From NCBI RefSeq assembly GCF_001426485.1, contig NZ_LMET01000001.1, positions 1,850,505-1,914,504 on the forward strand: a DNA stretch of 64,000 bases, written 5' to 3'. This document shows positions 58,186 through 64,000 of this stretch, piece after piece. The notes below the pieces were generated by a model. It saw nothing but the letters and a program-made list of their open reading frames with translations, had not been told where the DNA came from and searched no databases. Position 1 is the stretch's first letter. Each line of letters starts with the position of its first letter. Origin of the DNA: Aeromicrobium sp. Root472D3. Lineage in GTDB: Bacteria > Actinomycetota > Actinomycetes > Propionibacteriales > Nocardioidaceae. The position numbers and the translations under genes were made by a program.

Positions 58186-58588
58186 GCGAATGAGTCGGCC
58201 GGGCGGCCGCGGCGTCCCTCGCGGGGCGTCGAGGAAAGTCCGGACTCCACAGAGCGACGGTGGTGGCTAACGGCCACCCACGGCGACGTGCGGGACAGTG
58301 CCACAGAAATCAGACCGCCAGCGGCCCGTGCTCCTCGGAGCACGGGTGCGGGTAAGGGTGAAACGGTGAGGTAAGAGCTCACCAGCGTCCCGGGTGACCG
58401 GGACGGCTAGGTAAACCCCACCGGGAGCAAGACCAAGAGGGCCGCATGCCGCTTCGGCGGTGCGCGGCCTGCGCTGACGGGCTGCTCGTCCGATGTCAGC
58501 GGGTAGGTTGCACGAGGCGCCCAGCAATGGGCGTCCCAGATGGATGGTCGCCCACGACAGGATCCGGCTTACAGGCCGACTCATTCGC
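58186..58588 (+). ncRNA. rnpB: RNase P RNA, bacterial class A
   Basis: The catalytic RNA of RNase P. The outer P1 helix is formed by 58186-58200 (GCGAATGAGTCGGCC) and its exact complement 58574-58588. The universally conserved GAGGAAAGTCCGGACTCC block (about 58231-58248) and the 3' GATCCGGCTTACAGG are present, and the P12-like stem-loop GCCCGTGCTCCTCGGAGCAC follows family spacing. The length, about 403 bases, is normal for high-GC actinobacteria. Its last eight bases overlap the convergent VOC gene's stop. Confidence 0.95.
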
Positions 58589-59021
58589 CCTTCTTCAGCT
58601 CCTCGGCCAGCATCACGATGATGCCGCTGGGGCCGCGCACGTAGGTGAGCCTGTACACGTCCTGGTAGGTCGCCACCCCGCGCAACGGATGACAGCCGTG
58701 CCTGGCGGCGATCCGGAGTGCCTCGTCGATGTCGTCGACGGAGAAGGCCACCCGGTGCATGCCGATCTGGTTCGGCGGGGTGGGCCCGGCCTCGATCGCG
58801 GCGGGGTGGATGTACTCGAAGAGCTCGATGACGCCGTTGCCGTCGGGCGTCTGCAGCATCGCGATGTTGGCGTGGTTGCCGTCCAGCCCGACGGCGGTGT
58901 CGGTCCACTCGCCGCTGACCGTGTCGCGGCCGAGGACGGTCAGGCCGAGGTCGGTGAAGAAGGCGATCGCGGCGTCGAGGTCGCGCACGGCGATCCCGAT
59001 GTTCTCGAGCTTGATGGGCAT
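58581..59021 (-). CDS. VOC superfamily protein (methylmalonyl-CoA epimerase/glyoxalase-like)
   Basis: A 146-residue vicinal-oxygen-chelate protein with two beta-alpha-beta-beta-beta halves: LENIGIAVRDLDAAIAFFTD and MHRVAFSVDDIDEALRIAAR, each with the GIAV/RVAF metal-site strand (His in MHRVAF, Glu in VIELFEYIHP). Family members include methylmalonyl-CoA epimerase and glyoxalases; the active-site pattern does not settle which. TAGCGT ends seven bases before the ATG. Its stop codon lies inside the rnpB 3' strand of P1. Confidence 0.85.
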   Translation of the reverse strand: MPIKLENIGIAVRDLDAAIAFFTDLGLTVLGRDTVSGEWTDTAVGLDGNHANIAMLQTPDGNGVIELFEYIHPAAIEAGPTPPNQIGMHRVAFSVDDIDEALRIAARHGCHPLRGVATYQDVYRLTYVRGPSGIIVMLAEELKKGE

Positions 59022-59028
59022 GTGCCGC

Positions 59029-59038
59029 ACGCTAGCGT
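59029..59038. promoter_or_regulatory. 10-base palindrome with opposed -10 elements
   Basis: ACGCTAGCGT is a perfect palindrome holding TAGCGT on both strands. The reverse copy is the likely -10 for the VOC gene; the forward copy would drive transcription antisense to the SNF2-type helicase gene. The following 59039-59190 has no protein-coding feature. Confidence 0.45.
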
Positions 59039-59190
59039 CTGTCGGGCGTTCGTCAAGCAGCCTCGGGTCTGGTGGTCCAGTGCAGGATGCCGTGTCCCTC
59101 GAGGTTCGCGGCTCGTACCTCGCCACCCCATCGAGTCGTCGCCGTGCTGAATGCTGACGTGCCGCTCGGCCGTTCGTCCTCGGCGCGCGA

Positions 59191-60921
59191 TCAACCGTCG
59201 TCCGCCGTCATCGTCGCGGGCGGCAGCCAGTCGGCGCCGAGGAGCCGTGCGACGTCGGTGAGCCCCTCGGTGTCGCTGCCCACCGAGTCGGAGGCGGCGG
59301 CGATCCGCTCGACCATGACCCGGCCGACCTGCTCCTCGACCGTGCCCTCCGCGTAGGCGATGTGCCACGGCGAGACCTGGTGGTCGCGGTGGGTGCGCCC
59401 GGTCACCTGCCGCGCCGCGATGCCCGAGAACCGAGCCTGGTGGAAGATGCCGACCCGCGGCTCGGTGCTCGCCCGACGGCCGTCCGCCAGGGACTCGCCG
59501 GCGTGGAGGCTGATCGAGGCGACCGTCGTGAAGACGCACACCGGGGCCTGACCCGTCTGGAAACGGAGGCGCTCGGCCTCGGCGTCGAAACGGCCGCCCC
59601 CGAAGATCGTCGCCACGTCGATGCCGGAGGCGCGCAGCCTGTCGGTGATCGGCTCGGCGGCGGTCGTGACGAACTCGACCGAGCACGCCACCTGGCGCTC
59701 GGACCTCACCTGCTGGGCGATCCAGTCGACGGTCGAGTCGACCCGGATCAACCCGGCCTTCTGCCGGAAGCGCAGCAGGGCGGCCCGCCCCTTCGCGACG
59801 CTGCGCCCGCGCCGGGCGATGTCCATCTCGCGGCAGAACTCGCCCCACTCGGCCTCGTAGGCGGCCCGCTCGGACGGGGTGAGCGTCACCGGCATGCCGG
59901 AGATCGGCACCGGACCCCACGGTGCCGCGCGGTGCAGCATGGCCGGAGGCTGCTCGTCGGCGAGCCAGCCGCGCACCATCGTGAGGTCGGTCGCACGCCG
60001 ACCGGGATCGGTCGTCCAGGTCGCGCCGTACCGGCCGTGCTCGACCCCCACCCCGTGGCGCTCGAGGGCCGCGGCGAACGCCGTGCCGGGCTGCGTCGTC
60101 GCGGTCCACTCCCGCACCGGCTCGCCCAACGCCTGCGCGTAGGCCGGGGCGAGGTAGGGCAGCTCGAGAGGCGTGTGCCCGGGGGTCGCCGTCGTCGCGA
60201 TCACGAACGGTGCGCTGTCGTGGGGGCGCGCGTGCCCCGACACCTTCGCCCAGGCCTTCCACCGCTTCGTCGTCGTCCGCCGCAACGCGTGCGCCTCGTC
60301 CGCGACGATCACGTCCCACGCGTGGTCGGCGACCTTGTCCAGCCGGTCCCACGTGATCACGACCCACTCGAGACCGCCGTCGCCCAGCGCCGTGATGGTC
60401 CGGCACCAGTGACCGATCGTGATGGCAGCGGGTCGATCGGCCACCACGAGCACCCGACGCGCGCCACGCAGGTCGCCCACGGCCGTCGCGCCGAGGACGG
60501 CCGAGATCGTCTTGCCGACCCCCGGCTCGTCGGCCAGCAGGAACAGGCGGCCACCCGCGGCGGCGCGCTCGGCGATCGCGTCGGCCGCCTCGAACTGGAT
60601 CCTCCGCGGCTCCAGGGCGCCGGACGGCTCGGGGCTCGGGGCCGGGTCGTCGGGGTTCAGGGTGTTCTCGACGAAGCGACCGAGCGTGTGCGCCCCGGGG
60701 GAGTAGGGGGCGAGGTGCGGGGGCAGCGACCGTCCGACGAACAGGTGCGTCCTGACCGCCGGGTGCCAGGTCGCGCCGTCGACCTGCGTCCCGTAGGGGA
60801 CGTCGAGCACCCACACGCGCTCGCCCGGCCCGGACGGCACCGGGAGCGGCGGCCGCGGCTTCGCGCTGCGGGCCCGCGACGCGCTGCGCCGACGAGATCC
60901 GGATCGACGGGCACTGGACAC
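59191..60921 (-). CDS. SNF2/DEAD-type helicase with DUF5710-like N terminus
   Basis: A 576-residue protein. Residues about 35-75 (VWVLDVPYGTQVDGATWHPA) look like the DUF5710 nucleic-acid-associated domain. The motor has LFLLADEPGVGKTISAVLGA (Walker A), VIVADEAHALRRTT (Walker B/DEAH), VIATTATPGHT and, in the second lobe, CVFTTVASISLHAGE and RQVTGRTHRDHQ, the SNF2-like motif VI. The basic N-terminal tail (RRSGSRRRSASRAR) may bind DNA. The GTG follows TAGCGT by six bases. Neighbours give no system; a role in phage or plasmid defence is speculative. Confidence 0.85.
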   Translation of the reverse strand: MSSARRSGSRRRSASRARSAKPRPPLPVPSGPGERVWVLDVPYGTQVDGATWHPAVRTHLFVGRSLPPHLAPYSPGAHTLGRFVENTLNPDDPAPSPEPSGALEPRRIQFEAADAIAERAAAGGRLFLLADEPGVGKTISAVLGATAVGDLRGARRVLVVADRPAAITIGHWCRTITALGDGGLEWVVITWDRLDKVADHAWDVIVADEAHALRRTTTKRWKAWAKVSGHARPHDSAPFVIATTATPGHTPLELPYLAPAYAQALGEPVREWTATTQPGTAFAAALERHGVGVEHGRYGATWTTDPGRRATDLTMVRGWLADEQPPAMLHRAAPWGPVPISGMPVTLTPSERAAYEAEWGEFCREMDIARRGRSVAKGRAALLRFRQKAGLIRVDSTVDWIAQQVRSERQVACSVEFVTTAAEPITDRLRASGIDVATIFGGGRFDAEAERLRFQTGQAPVCVFTTVASISLHAGESLADGRRASTEPRVGIFHQARFSGIAARQVTGRTHRDHQVSPWHIAYAEGTVEEQVGRVMVERIAAASDSVGSDTEGLTDVARLLGADWLPPATMTADDG

Positions 60922-60949
60922 GCCCGGACGCTACACGGGTGCGAGCGGG

Positions 60950-61375
60950 CTACCCGGGCCGGTACGGCTCGAACTGCGTCATGTCCGCACGGTCTCGCCA
61001 CCCGGGGATTGGGAACATCGACCACAGCGAGTACGACGTGTCCATCGTCTCGTACCCGTCTCCGACGTCGACCTGTATCGACCTGCGTCCGGGCCCGTCG
61101 AGGAGGCGCACGGCGCCAGCCACCGCGGCGTCGATGTAGAAGTCCACGTGCCGAGGTTCGTAGGTCATCTCGCCGCCGGTGCCGTCTTCCTGGCCCGTGA
61201 AACTGACCGCAGAGGTGCCGTCTCCGTAGTCGAGAAGCGTCACGCCGACGGCGCGCGGATTGTCGGGCACGAGGAACAGCGTCTGGCCGGTGAAGTCCTG
61301 CACCGTGCGAAGTGACGTGCAGTCCTGTAGCTCGCCAGCACGGTCCTCGAAGTGCGCACGGGTCGGATTCGGCAT
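60950..61375 (-). CDS. hypothetical protein
   Basis: A 141-residue soluble protein with no recognised family (starts MPNPTRAHFEDRAGELQDCT and ends MTQFEPYRPG). Codon use is less G/C-biased than its neighbours, for instance more A and T at third positions in the middle. TAGGTT ends six bases before the ATG, which supports the start. It reads into the helicase gene, 28 bases away, so the two could be co-transcribed despite the helicase's own promoter. Confidence 0.65.
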   Translation of the reverse strand: MPNPTRAHFEDRAGELQDCTSLRTVQDFTGQTLFLVPDNPRAVGVTLLDYGDGTSAVSFTGQEDGTGGEMTYEPRHVDFYIDAAVAGAVRLLDGPGRRSIQVDVGDGYETMDTSYSLWSMFPIPGWRDRADMTQFEPYRPG

Positions 61376-61561
61376 GTCGCGAACCTATCGACTCCATCTC
61401 CGCGCGCCTCGGAGAAGCGGACGCCTCGCAGTCCGTCTGTGCGTCCTCGCGGGGTCGAGGACGCGCGCGAGTTTGCCGCTCGCCCAGGATGGGTAGTGTC
61501 GATGACGGCCCCTCCACGAGAGGTGAGGCCATCCCACCAGACGTCCAGCCCAGGAGGCTTC

Positions 61562-62398
61562 ATGAGCGTTCCCACCATCGATCTCAACAACGGTGTCTCG
61601 ATTCCTCAGCTCGGTTTCGGGGTGTTCCAGATCGATCCCGACGAGACGAAGGACGCGACGCTCCAGGCGCTCGAGGTCGGCTACCGCCACATCGACACGG
61701 CCCAGATGTACGGCAACGAGAAGGGCGTCGGCGAGGCGATCGCCGAGTCGGGCATCGCCCGTGACGAGATCTTCGTGACGAGCAAGCTCAACAACGGCTT
61801 CCACGCCCACGACGACGCGCTCGAGGCCTTCGACGGCACGATGGACAAGCTCGGCCTCGAGAAGGTCGACCTGTTCCTGATCCACTGGCCGCTGCCGGGC
61901 ATCGACGTCGACTTCGTCGAGACCTGGAAGGCGCTCGAGGTGATCTACGCCACGGGCCGCGCCCGCTCGATCGGCGTCTCGAACTTCCAGCCCTCGCACA
62001 TCCGCCGGCTGGTGCAGGAGACGAACGTCGTCCCCGCGGTCAACCAGATCGAGGTGCACCCGTTCCTGACGCAGGACGACGTGCGCGCGGTCAACACCGA
62101 GCACGGCATCGCGACCGAGGCCTGGTCGCCCATCGCGAAGGGCATCGTGCTCGACAACCCCGTCATCCAGGGCATCGCGACCGAGCACGGCAAGACGACG
62201 GCCCAGGTCGTCCTGCGCTGGCACGTGCAGCGCGGTGACATCGTGTTCCCGAAGTCGGTCACGCGCAGCCGCGTCGAGGAGAACTTCGACATCTTCGACT
62301 TCGAGCTGTCCGACTCCGAGGTCGGCTTCATCAGCGCCCTGAACAAGGACGAGCGCACCGGACCGAACCCGGACGAGTTCAACTACATCCCGTCCTGA
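61562..62398 (+). CDS. aldo/keto reductase (2,5-diketo-D-gluconate reductase type)
   Basis: A 278-residue AKR5-type NADPH-dependent reductase. The tetrad is visible: D in HIDTAQMYGNEKGV (with Y), K in IFVTSKLNNGF and H in LFLIHWPLPG. The cofactor loop is IVFPKSVTRSRVEENFDIFDF. Substrates of relatives include 2,5-diketogluconate and small ketones or aldehydes. CAGGAGG precedes the ATG by six bases. It shares a strong bidirectional terminator with map. Confidence 0.92.
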   Translation: MSVPTIDLNNGVSIPQLGFGVFQIDPDETKDATLQALEVGYRHIDTAQMYGNEKGVGEAIAESGIARDEIFVTSKLNNGFHAHDDALEAFDGTMDKLGLEKVDLFLIHWPLPGIDVDFVETWKALEVIYATGRARSIGVSNFQPSHIRRLVQETNVVPAVNQIEVHPFLTQDDVRAVNTEHGIATEAWSPIAKGIVLDNPVIQGIATEHGKTTAQVVLRWHVQRGDIVFPKSVTRSRVEENFDIFDFELSDSEVGFISALNKDERTGPNPDEFNYIPS

Positions 62399-62414
62399 CG
62401 GTCACGACCCATCC

Positions 62415-62456
62415 CTGACACTGCCCTGACCGCCACCGCGGTCAGGGCAGTGTCAG
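62415..62456. terminator. 19-base-pair bidirectional terminator, akr/map
   Basis: CTGACACTGCCCTGACCGC (62415-62433) and its exact complement (62438-62456) form a perfect 19-base-pair stem with a CACC loop. The right arm reaches 15 bases into the end of map, including its stop codon. It is the strongest hairpin in the window and would block convergent transcription. Confidence 0.85.
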
Positions 62457-63290
62457 TATCTCGGCGCCGTCGCGGGTGACGAGGAGGGTGTGCTCGAACT
62501 GGGCCGTCCGCGACCTGTCGCGGGTCGCGGCGGTCCAGCCGTCGTCCCACATGTCCCAGTCGGTGCCGCCGAGCGTCAGCATCGGCTCGATCGTGAACGT
62601 CATGCCGGGCTGGATCACGGTGTCGGCCGACGGGTCGTCGTAGTGGGGGACGACCAGCCCGTCGTGGAACGCCGGGCCCACGCCGTGGCCCGTGAAGTCG
62701 CGCACGACGCCGTAGCCGAAGCGCTTGGCGTACGTCTCGATGACGCGCCCGATGACGTTGATCTCGCGCCCCGGCTTGACGGCACGGATCGCCCGCATCG
62801 TCGCCTCGTGGGTGCGCTCGACGAGCAGGCGCGACTCCTGGTCGACGTCGCCGACGAGGTACGTCTTGTTGGTGTCGCCGTGCACGTCGCCGATGTAGGC
62901 CGTGATGTCGATGTTGACGATGTCGCCGTCCTCGAGCGGACGGTCGTCGGGGATGCCGTGGCAGATGACCTCGTTGACGCTGCTGCACAGCGACTTGGGG
63001 TATCCGCGGTAGCCGAGCGTCGACGGGTAGGCGCGGTGCGCGACCAGGAACTCGTGCCCGACGCGGTCGAGCTCGTCGGTCGTGACGCCCGGGGCGATCG
63101 CGGCCTCGACGGCGTCGAGCGCCTGCGCGGCGATTCGGCTCGCGACCCGCATCGCCTCGATCGTCCGCTCGTCCCGCACCAGCGGGCCCTTGTAGGGCAG
63201 CGGCGCGATCTGGCCGACGTACTCGGGGCGGTCGATCGAGGAGGGCACGGCGCGCTCGGGGGACACCCGGCCGGCGGTCAGCACAGTCAC
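62442..63290 (-). CDS. map: methionine aminopeptidase, type I
   Basis: A 282-residue metalloprotease that removes the N-terminal methionine of new proteins. The five metal ligands of the pita-bread fold are visible: D in [17 protein letters not shown] (two Asp), H in [15 protein letters not shown] in FTIEPML and E in [11 protein letters not shown]. The N-terminal extension with PLPYKGPLV is typical of actinobacterial MetAP1c-type enzymes. The GTG follows TAAACT by six bases (leaderless). The stop sits in the terminator hairpin. Confidence 0.96.
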   Translation of the reverse strand: MTVLTAGRVSPERAVPSSIDRPEYVGQIAPLPYKGPLVRDERTIEAMRVASRIAAQALDAVEAAIAPGVTTDELDRVGHEFLVAHRAYPSTLGYRGYPKSLCSSVNEVICHGIPDDRPLEDGDIVNIDITAYIGDVHGDTNKTYLVGDVDQESRLLVERTHEATMRAIRAVKPGREINVIGRVIETYAKRFGYGVVRDFTGHGVGPAFHDGLVVPHYDDPSADTVIQPGMTFTIEPMLTLGGTDWDMWDDGWTAATRDRSRTAQFEHTLLVTRDGAEILTLP

Positions 63291-63341
63291 CGGGCGAGTT
63301 TAGTGGCAGCGGCCCAGCGTCACCTGGTGCAGGATGGGCCC

Positions 63342-63536
63342 ATGGCAGATCACGCGTTCTACTACTGCACGAAGCACAAGACGGTCGAGGGTGAGGAGGG
63401 CTGCCGCGCGGCCGACCGCCTCGGCCCGTACGACTCCGCCGAGGAGGCCTCGCACGCGCTCGAGATCGCCGCGGCGCGCACCAAGTCGTGGGACGACGAC
63501 CCCGACTGGAACGACGAGGCGCCGAAGGAGCCGTGA
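63342..63536 (+). CDS. small conserved hypothetical protein
   Basis: A 64-residue acidic protein (MADHAFYYCTKHKTVEGEEG... and a tail with WDDDPDWNDEAP). Two cysteines, in YYCTKH and GCRAAD, might bind a metal. Similar short proteins occur next to map in actinobacteria; their role is unknown. CAGGAT lies six bases before the ATG, near the leaderless consensus. It overlaps the next gene by four bases (GTGA). Confidence 0.72.
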   Translation: MADHAFYYCTKHKTVEGEEGCRAADRLGPYDSAEEASHALEIAAARTKSWDDDPDWNDEAPKEP

Positions 63537-63838
63537 TCGGTTCGACCCGACGTCGGCGGCGGCGCAGCCGCAGGGGTGGGCTGCAGCTCGAGCGCTCGGG
63601 CCCGTGGATCGGGGTCGTCGGGCTGCTGGTGCTGCTGTGGCTAGCCGTCACGACGATGGTCTACGCCCCGTGGTGGGGCGTGGTGCTGCACGTCGTGGCG
63701 ATCGTGCCGATCGCGGTCTGGACGTCGCGCTGGGCGCGCACCCGGCCGGCGGCCTCCACGTTCGTGCCGCTGGCCGGGCTGCCGGTCCTCGCCGCCGTCA
63801 CCGCACTGGGCGTCCGGCTGGGCGGCTGGGGCGCCTGA
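63533..63838 (+). CDS. small hypothetical membrane protein
   Basis: A 101-residue protein with an Arg-rich N terminus ([11 protein letters not shown]) and three hydrophobic segments (GVVGLLVLLWLAVTTMVY, VLHVVAIVPIAVW and PLAGLPVLAAVTALGV). The positive head would stay in the cytosol. The GTG start overlaps the stop of the small protein upstream. No family recognised. Confidence 0.68.
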   Translation: MIGSTRRRRRRSRRGGLQLERSGPWIGVVGLLVLLWLAVTTMVYAPWWGVVLHVVAIVPIAVWTSRWARTRPAASTFVPLAGLPVLAAVTALGVRLGGWGA

Positions 63839-63859
63839 CGGGGCGAGGACCGGCCGGCG

Positions 63860-64000
63860 TCAGCTCTCGAACGAGTGCTCGGCCGCCGGGAACGACCCGC
63901 CCTTGACGTCGGAGACGTACTCCTGGGCAGCGCCCAGCATCACGCCGTGCAGGTCGGCGTACTTCTTGACGAAGCGGGGCACGCGCCCCGTGTTGATGCC
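63860..64000 (-). CDS. panB: 3-methyl-2-oxobutanoate hydroxymethyltransferase, C-terminal end
   Basis: Only the last 46 residues are in the window. They end RFVKKYADLHGVMLGAAQEY and DVKGGSFPAAEHSFES, the characteristic tail of PanB (the first step of pantothenate synthesis, adding a hydroxymethyl group from methylene-tetrahydrofolate to 2-oxoisovalerate). The gene lies near map, as in other Nocardioidaceae. The rest lies beyond the window edge. Confidence 0.88.
   Translation of the reverse strand, partial: GINTGRVPRFVKKYADLHGVMLGAAQEYVSDVKGGSFPAAEHSFES

Noticed and set aside
1-64000. CRISPR arrays, insertion sequences, prophage or integrase genes
   Set aside because: No regularly spaced repeats, transposase or integrase motifs, or terminal inverted repeats were found on either strand.

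Overview
The window is a chromosomal stretch of a high-GC actinobacterium, most likely a member of the Nocardioidaceae such as Aeromicrobium or Nocardioides. The evidence is very high GC with strong G/C preference at third codon positions, many GTG starts, actinobacterial family proteins (DUF3052 beside a homodimeric AceE, DUF3145, DUF3515, an RNase H/phosphatase fusion, CdsZ), and the actinobacterial core gene order around gpsA-ddl-thiL-rpmB-recG-rsmD-coaD-rpmF-rnc-mutM. Genus-level assignment is inference. No insertion sequence, prophage, integrase or CRISPR array was seen.

Region by region. 1-7.6 kb: the end of leuC, then leuD, a divergent cold-shock-like gene, plsC, gpsA, a trans-sulfuration-type PLP enzyme, ddl, a DUF3515 lipoprotein, an AsnC-type ligand-binding protein and thiL. 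7.6-22.9 kb: an intergenic repeat, an amidase-acetyltransferase pair, rpmB, a FakA-like kinase, recG, rsmD, coaD, dinB, the yceD(DUF177)-rpmF-rnc-mutM operon, dgt, dnaG, a small sigma-70 factor and tRNA-Asn. 23-26 kb: small, mostly membrane or unknown proteins, one of them apparently frameshifted. 26-33.8 kb: a PucR-type regulator divergent from a translationally coupled catabolic operon (FAD oxidoreductase, cupin, aldehyde dehydrogenase, putrescine oxidase, class III aminotransferase), which reads as a route from putrescine through 4-aminobutanal and GABA to succinate semialdehyde. 33.8-38.3 kb: a GAF-ANTAR regulator, tRNA-Met, small unknown proteins, DUF3145 and an unusual membrane-anchored acyl-carrier protein. 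38.3-44.7 kb: alpha/beta hydrolase, PAP2 enzyme, aceE with DUF3052, a second copy of the intergenic repeat, an AhpE-type peroxiredoxin and tRNA-Val. 45-49.6 kb: three secreted proteins sharing a C-terminal beta-domain module, one of them fused to an SGNH hydrolase. 49.6-64 kb: a PrmC-like methyltransferase, a RecQ helicase with a phosphoribosyltransferase-like tail, an aldo/keto reductase, Nif3-CdsZ-RNase H/phosphatase, yaaA, an ion permease, rnpB, a VOC protein, a DUF5710-like/SNF2-type helicase, a second aldo/keto reductase, map, two small proteins and the end of panB.

Expression signals stand out. About 23 genes carry a TANNNT -10 hexamer ending 6 to 8 bases before the start codon, the arrangement expected of leaderless mRNAs, and this fixes many starts. 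At several sites this -10 lies in a palindrome so that a second -10 faces the other way, including the cold-shock/plsC, aceE/DUF3052 and permease/rnpB divergent pairs. Within operons, genes are joined mainly by ATGA, GTGA or TGATG overlaps.
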